DNA of 64,000 nucleotides from assembly GCF_010389155.1 (NCBI RefSeq), contig NC_057763.1, positions 4,402,649 to 4,466,648 of the forward strand. Direction: 5' to 3'. Both the position numbers and the translations under genes were made by a program. Source of the DNA: Erigeron canadensis. Lineage: Eukaryota; Streptophyta; Magnoliopsida; Asterales; Asteraceae. Positions 1-11,334 of the stretch are shown piece by piece. Under the pieces are notes generated by a model. That model saw only the letters and a list, made by a program, of their open reading frames with translations. It was not told where the DNA came from and ran no database searches. Each line of letters opens with the position of its first letter. Positions within the stretch are counted from its first letter, which is position 1.

Positions 1-117
1 ACATTCTCTCACATTTTCATATCACTCCCATCAACAATCTCCTGATCTCAAAAAGCTTAACAAGAATCTTGTTACATTCAGACAGTAGTAGGATTAGTGT
101 ATGAAAGTGTAATTAAA

Positions 118-3100
118 ATGGGGAGTTACAAAGTATGTTACTGTTTTATAAGAAAGTTTAAAGTAACCGAAGCTGATCCACCATCAGACGTCAAAGAATT
201 ATTTAAAAAATATTCCGGTGATGGTGTCTATATGACGGTGGATCAGCTTCGGCTTTTTCTAGAGGAATATAATGGACAGGCTGTCTTGGTTTCGGATGCT
301 GAAAAGATAGTTGAACAAATACTTCATAAAAGACATCATCATCTTGCAAAGTTGATTCATAGAAGATCTATTAGTTTAGAGGATTTTCATCATTTTTTGT
401 TTTGTACCGAGCTTAATCCGCCCATTACATCTCAAGTAAGTTTTTTAATTTATTATTTTGAGAATTTGAGCCAAGTCTAAGTGGATCCTGGCATCAAGGC
501 CGCTTTGTTATTAACAATATTATGTCATCGCATATTTATATCTGTCTTATTGGTTATTTCAGCTTAAAGGTATAATAAGTTAATTGGAACTTGCTAGGCT
601 AATTTAATGAACTAAAATTATCATATAAAATTGTTTATAATAAAGAATGAACTAATTTCTCTCTAATTGACTTAGTTTACTACTTGTTTGATTTGAAAAT
701 GAATGTTCTTTAAGAAATTATTGATGCCATCTTACATTTAGGAGTAGTAAATCAAGACCTTACTTGAATAGGATGTGTTTTATAGGCTCTTTTGTACCTC
801 GGTTTTTTTTATTCCTGGTGTTCTTAGGGTACACGTAAATCAAGTTCATCTAATGTGTTTACCTACTGTCAGTTAGGTACAAGTTAGAAAAATCCTTAGG
901 TATATATAAAAAATTGAGATTTGAAAATTTGGTAGTTTGGTTAAGATTACTTTTTGGTAAGCTTATATTTTTGGAACAAATTTTGTATGGTCATTCTAAA
1001 TTGTACATCCATAGTTACTCTGATTGTGAAGAACATAACTAATTTAAGTCTACAATTTCCCATGATTACAGAAATTTGAACTTATTTACACTTTTAACAA
1101 AAACTTTGGTTTTCATTTTTAGGTTCATCAAGATATGAATGCTCCTTTATCACATTACTTCATATACACGGGCCACAATTCTTACTTGACCGGGAACCAG
1201 TTAAGTAGCAATTGCAGCATAGTTCCGATCATCAAAGCACTCAAACGAGGTGTAAGAGTCATTGAACTTGATCTATGGCCAAATCCATCAAAAGATAATG
1301 TACATGTACTTCATGGAAGGTATGCATACATCTGTATACAGAACGAAACCTATAAACGGAAAGTTCTTTTTGGGCCAAACTAGTCTAAAATGTGTTATAT
1401 ATGCATGCAGGACACTAACAAGCCCGGTAAAACTTATTGATTGCTTGAAAGCAATCAAAGAGAATGCTTTCATAGCGTCGCCTTATCCAGTCATCATAAC
1501 ACTAGAAGACCACCTTACTCCCGATCTTCAAGAGAAAGTAGCCGAGGTGAATACTTTTCTTATCTGTGAAGTTTAATCATCGGTCATATTATATCATTTT
1601 TCATATTCCTATTTGCTATTCTTGCAGATGGTCACTGAAACATTTGGATCGATGCTATTTTACCCTGAATCAGAAAAGTTTGAAGAACTCCCAACTCCTG
1701 AAAGCTTGAAGAATCGGATTTTAATTTCAACCAAACCTCCAAAAGAGTACCTTGAAATCAAAGAGGACAAGCGTACCAGCTCACAAAAGAACCAAGTTTC
1801 TGATTTAGATGATGATGCTTGGAGTGAGGACAATAGTTTTAAGGTTGGTTGACAACAAGACACATTAACACGTCTATATTGTTTACTTTTTTAATAAGCT
1901 TTTTAAGGATTCTAACTTTGTGTGTTATATTTACAGTCAGGAAGTGATAGGAGTGAGATTGATGCTGAAAACGAAGAATTGTTAAAGGCAAAGAAACCTC
2001 CTTCATCTCCTGTTTACAAGCGGCTGATTGCAATTCATGCAGGCAAACCCAAAGGTGGATTAAAGGATGCACTGAAAGTTGAGAAGGACAAAGTTAGGCG
2101 CCTAAGTTTGTCAGAGCAAGGGTTTGAAAAGGCTGTCGAAAATCATGGACAGGACGTAGTGAGGTACAGACTAGTTTTCACTATATTTAGGTCACCAATT
2201 TAACCCATTTTTGTCTGAATAAATTGGTTTGGGTTGTCTTTTAATACATACGGGTCAAATAACAAAAACGGATTTAGAAAAGCCAGAAGCCTATAAATAG
2301 TGCATGAAACATCCTAAACTGTTTTTAGGGGATGTTTGGGATTGCTTATTTTTCTGCTTTTGTTTTGGAGAAATAAGCAATAACAAACACTCTTTGAAAA
2401 ACTGTTTATCTGCTTATTTTTTCCGGCACATAATACAAGTACCACATTGATTGTTTAAGATAGATTGACCAAAGAAAAATCATATAGTGGTCAAACCTAC
2501 ACGGCCCTTTTTGACCAATTCTAAAAAATTACCCATGCCCTGCCCATCTTGCCATCTCTAGTTAATATTGTGCAAGTGGTATGAATTTAATGTTCATATA
2601 GTGAGTTTTGAATATCTCTAATTTAATTTATGTTTTATGAATGATTCTTTGCCAGGTTCACGCAGAAGAATATTCTTAGGATTTATCCCAAAGGGACTCG
2701 TATTACCTCCTCCAACTACAAGCCACTAAACGGCTGGCTACATGGAGCTCAAATGGTTGCATTTAATATGCAGGGTTATGGTAAATCACTTTGGTTAATG
2801 CATGGAATGTTCAGAGCTAATGGAGGTTGTGGTTATGTTAAAAAACCGGATTTTTTGATGAGATGTGGGCCGAAGAACGAGGTGTTCAACCCGAAAGCAA
2901 AGCTTACAACCAAGACATCATTAAAGGTGAAAATCTACATGGGAGATGGATGGCATTTGGATTTTAAGAAAACTCATTTCGACAAATACTCCCCTCCGGA
3001 TTTCTACACTAGGGTAATTTCTTTAGTCTTTATAGTAACAAGTAGCATAGTTGTTCTATTATATGTACCCCATTATCCTATTATCACAACCGACGTTCAT

Positions 3101-3589
3101 TTAGCATAGAAGGTCTTAAATTTATACTTGAATAGTAACTTAAAAATTATAAGTGATGGATTATTGGAAAAACATATCATTTGTATACATGATAATAATT
3201 TTAGTTGTCAAGTAAAAAGATCACAGTCATCACACAATGTAGTATTACTAAAGTTAATGAAATATGTCATAACTAACCTTTTATACTTGAAACAGGTGGG
3301 TATAGCTGGAACATCTGTTGATAAGAAAATGAGAAAAACCAAGATCAAGGAGGACAATTGGACGCCTGTTTGGAATGAAGAGTTCACATTTCCATTAGCA
3401 GTTCCTGAATTAGCTTTACTTAGAGTTGAAGTACATGATTACAACATGTCCGAAAAGGATGATTTTGCTGGTCAAATTTGTCTTCCTGTTTCAGAGTTGA
3501 GGCCTGGAATTCGTGCAATCCCACTCTGTAACCGCAAAGGCGACCAATATGCATCAGCAAGGTTACTCATGAGATTCGAGTTTGTATAA
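118..3589 (+). CDS. Phosphoinositide-specific phospholipase C (first of tandem pair)
   Basis: Plant PI-PLC, which hydrolyses phosphoinositides at the plasma membrane to diacylglycerol and inositol phosphates in Ca2+-dependent signalling. Seven exons, all phase-consistent: 118-435, 1123-1319, 1411-1546, 1628-1843, 1937-2163, 2656-3013, 3296-3589, giving 581 aa, the usual length for the family. Order seen: EF-hand-like N-terminus (aa 1-106), X box with the catalytic pair H124/N125 ([12 protein letters not shown]), E154 and D156 (ELDLWP) and H170 (HGR), an acidic linker, Y box (exons 5-6, [15 protein letters not shown]) and a C2 domain in exon 7. The start is ATG 118; the reading frame runs further upstream but has no earlier ATG. 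The region that is one exon here (exon 6) is cut into three exons in the neighbour at 4679. No inactivating change is visible. Family assignment is certain; the paralogue number is not. Confidence 0.95.
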
Positions 3590-3746
3590 AATATGTCTAA
3601 GCAAATTCATTTTCTAAGATATATGTACACTTAGATTAGATTAGCTCATTATTTATTTTTGAAGTCGGCTGGTTGGATTGCATGCTATTCGTTGAGTCTA
3701 TAGTCATCATTTGTTCTAGGATAGAGTTGTAATCTTTCAATTTTGC

Positions 3747-3752
3747 AATAAA
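3747..3752 (+). terminator. Probable poly(A) signal of the first PLC gene
   Basis: An AATAAA hexamer about 160 bp after the stop codon at 3589, in a T-rich 3' flank. It is the first canonical hexamer downstream. Assignment by position only. Confidence 0.45.
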
Positions 3753-4003
3753 ACCTCTGTATATATGTTTGTGAAAGCAAATTTTCCATATATTTTTGTG
3801 CAATCTTGTACTCTTAATGCCAATAGATCTATATTGATTATTGGTTATGTATGGCAAATTTCACAATATAAATGGGTAATTGACATCGGATCCCTATTCA
3901 GGCTATCCATGGAACGTTAAGCCTTTGGCTCCGATGTACGCGGCCTAACTTGTAATTCCATGACCGTTTCCTCGATTTTTGGTTGGCCGTCCCAAGATGT
4001 TTA

Positions 4004-4279
4004 GGACTTAGGACCTCATAATGTAAACAAGTTTGCACGAATGGTCATAGTGTGTATTGAAGTTTAATCTTGTGCATTGTATGTAATGAACTTTTGTATC
4101 TTGTGCATTGTATATATTCGAGAATATGTGGCAACCATATAAGCTACCACTTGTAAATTTTTGATTGGTCGGATACATACAATGCACATGATTTGAAAGT
4201 TCATTACCTACAATGCACAAGATTGAAGTTCGATACACACTATCGTGTAAACTTGTTTACATTTTGAAATACTAATCCC
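4004..4279. mobile_element. MULE-type MITE, copy 1, with 9-bp target duplication
   Basis: Near-complete inverted repeat between the two PLC genes. Inner arms contain a perfect 15-bp inverted repeat (AATGTAAACAAGTTT at 4020-4034 and its complement at 4249-4263). The ends read GGACTTAGG... and ...ACTAATCCC. Flanks are AGATGTTTA (3995-4003) and AGATGTTAA (4280-4288), an 8/9 match, the duplication length expected for Mutator-like elements. The centre contains TTTTTGATTGGTCGGATACAT, shared with the copy at 13561-13846. No coding capacity. The rest of the 3590-4678 spacer is the 3' flank of one PLC gene and the promoter of the next, with no other gene seen. Confidence 0.75.
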
Positions 4280-4678
4280 AGATGTTAACCCTATTTGGTT
4301 CGAACTGTGGTCTTTATAAAGACCGTCAGGATACCTTACCACTAGATTCTTCTTATATTTTTATTTTCAAGAAATTCTTGTTTTACTATATGTATGCAGA
4401 ATATTTTTATGGAATAGAAAAGAAGCAATGGAAGGGTATTTGGAATATTAGCTGGTAGGATCAATTCTCACTTTTATAATGAGCAATATTTATGAAGTTG
4501 GAATATTTAAAGTTTAGTTTCCATTTTGATACCCCATCCTTTTCTAATCAATGGAGGCAATCTCTTTCATATTTTTTGTGCTGCAAGCATATATTTATGC
4601 ATGACTGTTGCCTACTTAAGCCATAGGCATCAACTTCTTTTGGTTATTTTGTAGATCATATTTTTCTTTCTGTGAAAA

Positions 4679-7600
4679 ATGCAATCTTTTGAAGTGTTTG
4701 GTTGTTTCAAGAGATATTTCAGGCCAAAAAGGGATGTCCCAGACGACATAAAACGCCTGCTTGAAGATTACTCAGACAATGGTCGAATGAACATAGAAAA
4801 TCTTCATGATTTTTTAAAAACCGTCCAAGGGGAACCGGATGTAGATGTTGAACAGGCAAAGCGTCAGTATCAACATAAAGGCTTGCATCTCTTGCATTTT
4901 CTTTTTAGCGATTATAATCATCCTCTTAGAGTATATTACTTAAATAACTTTGCTATTATTATAATTTAGCTTATATCGTTAAAAGCTTAACGACCCTAAT
5001 GAGTCTAGTTTGATTCTGTTCTTTTTTTCTTTTTTTGTTCCAATTTCAGGCGATTCCTGATGACATGAAATCTCCAATTTCTCATTATTATATTTATACT
5101 AGTCACAATACTTACTTAACCGGTAACCAGTTTACAAGCGATAGTAGTGTTAGGCCAATTATAAAAGCCCTACAGAATGGTGTAAGAGGTATTGAATTGG
5201 ACCTCTGGCCAAACTCAACGAACACTGGTATAAATGTTTGTCATGGAAGGTAGGGAGTTGATGATTAGAGGGATAAGTGCACAAAAAGGTAACCAACTTT
5301 GGTGTAATTTTCTGTCTCTTGAATCCAATTTTCTAAGACAAAGAAAACAACCAAAGTACAAACGTCTCGATTAATTTAATATAAGGTCAATCCACCCGGT
5401 GAAATGTCAAAATGAAGATTTTGCAGCTGACAAGCTGTTAGCTTTAGACCATGGTGATTTTCTAAGATAGCAACTGAAAACACATGTATCTTAGGTAAAT
5501 ACATTTAAAATAGAAAGAAAAAAAAAAAAAGTGAAGATGTAGTGGCATTCTTTGGCCTAAGATAAGTTGGTCTTTAAATTTAAAAACAAATGCGAACGAA
5601 TTTGATTACCTTTATGTGCAATTAGCCCGTTATAATTTCCTGATATTAGATATCTACTATGACTTGATTCTGCTATACCTTCAATGCAAATTATTTTTAA
5701 GTGATGTTGTTTATTCTTTCTATGAAGGACTCTGACTTCCTCTGTTAGACTAAGGAAATGTTTGAAAGCTATTAAGGATCATGCTTTTGATGTTTCTGAT
5801 TATCCGATTATTATAACTTTTGAAGATCATCTCAACAAAAAGTTACGGGCCAAAGTGGCGCATGTGTGTATATTCTTTCATTTTAAGTTTCTAGATGATT
5901 GGCTTTGAATCCTTTTAACATCTGAAGGAACCATTACTAAAAACAAGACTCTTCTTGTAGATGGTCAAAAGCATATTTGGAAAAATGCTGGTTGAACCAA
6001 AAAAATATCATAAGCTGACTGAACTCCCTTCACCTGCCGATTTGAAGAAAAGGATCATCATCTCGACAAAACCACCAAATGAGTCCTTAGAGTCCATGGA
6101 TGATAAGAGAGCAACTAATGTAATTTGTAGAGGTGGCAAGATGAGTGGGTTGGGTAACAGGTCAAAATGGATTCGATTAGTACATTGGACTTTTGGCAGT
6201 AATACCCTGGATGTTTTAATTAAAAAAACTTTTCAAGGTTGTATGCATTAAAAATAGACTTTGGCTAGTTCTACCATTTTGGCATTTTTCTCTACTAGCT
6301 TTATTAGACCCATTTGACAAGTTTATGATAAAAACACAACCCAAATTGACCCTCTCATATATGGCCACCTCCAATAACTTGTTTTCTTGATTCATTTATA
6401 TTTGTACTGAACAATAATGATCAATGTATTTTTTTCTTTTTTCAACAGAATATACGTTTTAGCTTAATTTCCAACTGCTTGGAAATGAAAGATAGTTCAG
6501 ATGAAGACACTAATCATAATGAGGAAGATGTGCAGGATGAAATCCCTGAGTATAGGGATCTGATTGCTATCCATGCCGTGAAACATAAAGGAGATGTGCA
6601 TGATTCGCTACATATTGACCCAAATAGTGTCAGACGTCTTAGCTTGAGTGAACAAGAGCTTGTAGAAGCTAGCATAAAACATGGACCAGAGATAGTGAGG
6701 TACATGATTCATACAAGATTGATTGTCTCTTAAAATTTTGATTTTCAGCAAATTCCACCTATTTTGCGGAACAAATTAGTATATAAACTAGTACAATTCT
6801 TGTAACAATGTTAATGATTTTTCGTGATTGATATGTGATACGGTATACTGGATAAATGCTCTAGATTTACGCAGAGGAATATATTGAGGGTTTACCCTAA
6901 GGGGACGCGTCTTGATTCATCTAACTATAATCCATTTGATGGCTGGAATCATGGAGCTCAAATGGTTGCATTCAACATGCAGGTAAATGTATATGTTTTC
7001 AAAAAAAGGCAACTTGTGTAGAAAAACATTGGCCAAGTTTTTATGTTGATATCTAACGTATTTACCAAAAACCATTGAAGTTTCAAAAATTTTGATTCAA
7101 GGTAATCATCTAATCTAACCAGGTTTCAAGGAGCCAAGTCAAAAAAATTAATTATCAAACTCAGCTGCAATGCCATCTTTTTTTAACTGGAAATAAATTC
7201 AGATTACCTTAAAGCGAAATTTTTGGAAGTTGATTATCTTGAAACAAAACTTAGGAACTGCTACAACATTCTGTGGCCAAAAAAAGTTGGTTGTCAATTT
7301 ATGCAATGAACCCTTCATAGTTGATAGTCCATAAAGTAAGTAGTTTCCTGGTGATGCACAAGTTTTCCACTACTAACACCATGATCTCCACACTTTCAGG
7401 GATACGAAAAGAACTTGTGGTTGATGCAAGGAATGTTCAGGGCCAACAATGGCCGTGGATACGTCAAGAAACCAAGGTTTTTATGTGAGGATGAGCCGTT
7501 TAATCCAAATGAGGTCAAGAAAATTTTGAAGGTTGATTGAAAATCTAGAATCTGTTTTCGCAAAAGACGATATGAATTTCCACTGTCATGCCCATATATT

Positions 7601-8276
7601 AGTTCTCTCCCTTTTTATTCATGACCAGGTTAAAGTTTACATGGGACAAGGATGGCATTTGGAGTTTCATCACGCTCACTTTGATTACTGTTCCCCACCA
7701 GATTTCTATACAAAAGTGAGTTCAGATTTTCTGCATTATGATTATCTTTTTAAACACAAGAAATTTCAGCAGATTGAGATATTATACTATAAGAAATCGA
7801 TACAAAAGGGACTAGGCCTAGCGGTATATGAGGTGACCAAAATCCACCAACAGGTTCTGGGTTCTAGTCCCATGGTAAGAATAAAATATATATGTGTTGA
7901 TGTGTGTGAAACGTTTGCCTTTCTAAAAAACCCAATAAAATATTAAGAAGCTAATATAAAATGGTAGGTTGGAGTAACTGGATACAAAGATGATAAAACA
8001 AGAATGTATAAGACAGATTCGATTGAGGATGATTGGCGGCCCATTTGGGATCAGGAGTTTGAATTTCCGATAAAAGTCCCAGAACTGGCTTTGCTAAGGA
8101 TTCAGGTTAAAGATAAAGACTCTACCAAGCAAAATGAGTTTGCCGGCCAAACTTGCCTACCTGTTTCTGAATTGAGAACCGGCATACGTTGTGTCCCATT
8201 ATACAACATAAAAGGCGAAAAGTACAAGTTTATAAAGCTTCTCATGCGTTTTCAATTCATAGTTCCCATAAATTAG
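4679..8276 (+). CDS. Phosphoinositide-specific phospholipase C (second of tandem pair)
   Basis: A tandem paralogue of the gene at 118-3589. Nine phase-consistent exons: 4679-4930, 5050-5249, 5728-5863, 5961-6119, 6449-6699, 6865-6982, 7400-7531, 7629-7715, 7968-8276, giving 547 aa. Catalytic residues are intact: H103/N104 in [13 protein letters not shown]133/D135 in ELDLWP and H149 in CHGR. The Y box ([15 protein letters not shown]) and a C-terminal C2 domain are present. Its EF-hand-like N-terminus is about 22 residues shorter than in the neighbour, and the acidic linker (exons 4-5) is more diverged. It has two introns (after ...AFNMQ and before VKVYMGQG) that the upstream copy lacks. The exon 5 acceptor at 6448 is the least certain junction. 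It is probably active, since no stop or frameshift is seen. Confidence 0.92.
5270..5628. mobile_element. Inverted-repeat element in intron 2 of the second PLC gene
   Basis: The left end reads GGGATAAGTGCACAAAAAGG. The right end, reversed, reads GGGCTAATTGCACATAAAGG. This gives an imperfect inverted repeat of about 25 bp around a 359-bp non-coding core. No clean target duplication was found, so it is either old or not a simple DNA transposon. Confidence 0.5.
7803..7885 (+). mobile_element. tRNA-like SINE head in intron 8 of the second PLC gene
   Basis: Contains a box A-like CCTAGCGGTATATGAGG, and about 40 bp later a box B-like GGGTTCTAGTCCC, the spacing of an internal Pol III promoter. No cloverleaf could be drawn, so it is called a SINE remnant and not a tRNA gene. 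Confidence 0.45.
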
Positions 8277-8801
8277 GTTAGTTGTTAATTGCTAACCATG
8301 TCCATTGCATCTGAATCATATTGCTTATAGCAAATCTAAACTCATATCAGAAGATGCAAAGTACTCACAATAATTTAGACACTCCATATTTAGCGACATT
8401 ATAGGTCGTATGTTTAAATGTTTCGTTCCTTTCTCTATGTATCTGAAAGACAATTGAAACCAATTTGAAATTAAATGAACCCTGATACAAGTCTTATCTT
8501 ATTTACTTGATAAGACAAGTAACAAAGATGAATCTACGAGACAAACTTAAAGATGCCGAAATGATATAAACAAGTATAACGTCAACATTCATTACGCCAA
8601 TTAGTACAATAAAACACATTACACTATATACATGGGCATCTTCGGGATGAATATACCTTTAAAGATATAGTTAACAGATTACCAACGCCACGATACATCT
8701 GCAAAAGTCTGTTAGATGTTTACTCAGTTTCATATGCGATTTCACATGTATTTGTAACGAAAACAATAAAAACTAAGTAGTATTGCAAACCAAAATTGTT
8801 T
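8277..8801. other. Spacer between converging genes
   Basis: Holds the 3' flank of the second PLC gene and of the minus-strand gene ending at 8802. AT-rich. No ORF, repeat or RNA gene was recognised. Confidence 0.6.
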
Positions 8802-9850
8802 TCATGTGATGGTGGATAACTCAAGTATCAACTGATCAAGAATTTCCAACTCAAGACTCACACCAATCTCTTCAAGATCTTCACCTTTCCATCTTTCTCT
8901 TTCCAGTCTACTCGAATCCATCATATCTCTTTCCGCCATTATGCAAATTTCCTCCCACAATTCCTTAAAATCCCCAATCCTGAAACCACTAGTCTTTGGT
9001 AAAACATATCGTTGACCATTTCTACTTGATTCGATGCCATAATCCACTAAATTGTAGCCAATTGTTGGAGAAGGTGGTGCATTTTTGTCAAGATCTGCTC
9101 CCAATTTCCTTCTTGAATTCAAATTCTTCAAAATTGAGTCTTCTGTTACTGCAAAATAATTTATGCCCACTTCATTAAACATCATAAAGGCTACTAATTT
9201 ACAATCAAAAAGAAAATATATTCAGAAATCAAACCCGAATGTGAACCATGTTGATAATCTTGAAATTCAAGAACAGAAACAGGACTTGAATTTTCAGAAT
9301 CACACTCCAACTCATCTTTCTCAACCATTTTCTTCACTGATTTTTCACTTTTAACACACTTTTTATCGAGCAATTTAAACGAATTCATAACTTCACCATC
9401 ATTCACTATACTTTGACAAATGGGCTTTTCTTGATTTCTTGATTTCTCCTTAATTTCAATCAAACTCTTTCGGGTTTTTGAACAATTTAACAACCCCAGT
9501 TCCTTATCTTTTCCACCCCCTTCAAAGCTAAGAATGATAAACTTATCGTTTTCGAGCTCAATAAAGCTCGGTGCTTTATGAACATTCCTACCCTTTTTCT
9601 TAAACCCCAATTCAGTTGGCATCGAATCCAACCCCATAAGTTTAGCCACAATTCCAGGATTGCCCTTATCCTCAAACTCATTACTTGAACTGAATTCTTT
9701 AATATGATGGTCAAAAGGGAGAGTTTGAAAGGTGTTGAAGCCGAGAAGGCGACGTAAGAGGGTCGGGAAACAGCCGTTGGTGGCGGAATTGAGACGGGGT
9801 TCGGGTGTTGAAGAAGAAGAAGTTGATGAAGGGGAGTGAAGGAATTTCAT
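8802..9850 (-). CDS. Small TRM/LONGIFOLIA-like protein (DUF3741 motif + DUF4378)
   Basis: Two exons on the minus strand, 9850-9235 and 9148-8802, joined by an 86-bp GT-AG intron (phase 1), giving 320 aa. Near the N-terminus is IVAKLMGLDSMP, the DUF3741/TRM motif-2 type signature. The C-terminus (FKELWEEICIMAERDM, then IGVSLELEILDQLILEL) matches the DUF4378 tail. TRM proteins recruit TONNEAU1 and protein phosphatase 2A to cortical microtubules; LONGIFOLIA members control organ elongation. This protein is much shorter than canonical TRMs (600-1000 aa). It belongs to the short DUF4378 class, whose function is less well known. The N-terminus is serine-rich and low-complexity. The start codon is the first ATG in frame. 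Confidence 0.82.
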
Positions 9851-11334
9851 GGTGAGTTAATAAAATGACCATACGAATTGGGGGAACTGAAGTGATAAAA
9901 GATTTGAAAATTTGTGAGGTGTGAATTGAAAAGAGAAAAAGTGGATTGGGGATAATTTGGAAAGAAAAAAGTGAATGAGAACAGGAGAAAGAAGAAAGGG
10001 TTGGTGGCGGGATATGGATTTGAATGTTGTTGTACGGTAACAAAGACAAAAACAGAGTGGCAGGTGCTTCCCACGCGCGACCATTTCTAGATAAATACTA
10101 CTGTATATTCTTTTTCTATCATAAAGGGATTATGCCAATCAAACACTCTTTCTCTTTTCATTATGGCCATATGGGTTTAACATCCTATAGATTTGTGAAT
10201 TGGAGGAGATTTAATCATTGGGTTAAAATTAACGGTTAAGTTGTTAAAATTTAAAGCTTAACCTTTAATTTTAATTCAATGATCAAAATTCTTTTAATTT
10301 TACTTATAAAGTTAACTCTAAATGATCTCTATTTTTTCATATATATATTCTTTCATATATGTAAATGAGTGTATAGATCGGGTATAGTCGTTGATGCATG
10401 TAAATGAGTCGAAATATACAATTTACCTTACATATGTATAAAATAGCTTGAAAATTAAATGTAGTGGTTTATACATGTATGACTAAATAAAAAGAGTCAT
10501 AATTCGGGAAAATGTCATTGTGTTGCTTGTACACATGTAAATGAAATAGAGAAAAGGGGAGGAAAAAATGTGTGGCTCAGTGTTTTTGGTTTTTTTTTTT
10601 TATTATTATTGAAAGAGGTATTCTCAGCTTAACTTTATATATAGATATATAACACTGTTGTAAAACTTCTCGAGTCGAGCCCAGTACTCCTCGAGTAGTC
10701 GCTACAATGTAGGGCACCGAGTCGGCCTGACTCAACCGATTACTTCGAGTACTCCTCACTTTGACACCACCAACCCCCCCCCCCCCACCCCCCGAGTACT
10801 CCTTGAATAGGTCTGGGTACTCTCAACTTCGAGCGCCTAGCAACTTCTGCGACCTTAATATTAAAATATACTAATCTTTTATAAAAAGTGTACCATTTTA
10901 TTCATAATATATATTACAAGTCTTTCTAATATACAAAACGTTTAAATTATTCTTTACAATTTAGGGCTTAATGAAAACTATCTTTAAAATCAAATTTAGG
11001 TTGCCATTGTATATTATAAGGTTATAGGTTTGAATCTTATAAAGAGGTTTCTCATCCTAAAAGTGACTTGGAGTTCTAATATGATCAGATGGTACCAATA
11101 ATGACATGAAGATTTTCCGGTGATCGAAATTAACCGTTTAGCCAGAAGACATGCAACAAAAAGTAATTAAGGTTTTGTGGGTAGTGTCTAGGGAGGACTT
11201 AGCCAAATTAAAGATTACAAGACATGCAACAAAAATGAGGTATATATATGTTTTAATGAATTCCATAGGACGAGCAAACTAAATATCTACTAGTAGTACG
11301 CCATCGTGCAAAATAAAACATAAATCAGTCTTTT
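9851..11334. other. Intergenic region without recognised genes
   Basis: It begins with the promoter and 5' flank of the minus-strand gene at 8802-9850 and ends at the 3' flank of the desaturase gene. Contains a C-rich run around 10770-10795 and a T/A-rich run near 10590. A weak box B-like GGTTTGAATC near 11029 could be a decayed SINE. The short ORFs here show no family features. Confidence 0.5.

Noticed and set aside
2330..2440. GGGGATGTTTGGGATTGCTT in PLC intron 5 as a Harbinger MITE
   Set aside because: It resembles the GTTTGG terminal class, but no opposite end or TTA duplication was found, so it was not listed as a feature.
4679..8276. Second PLC copy as a pseudogene
   Set aside because: All nine exons join in phase, catalytic residues are intact and no stop or frameshift is present.
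10760..10800. C-rich run as a possible G-quadruplex or regulatory site
   Set aside because: A single homopolymer-like run with no nearby promoter and no phased G-tracts; likely a slippage tract.
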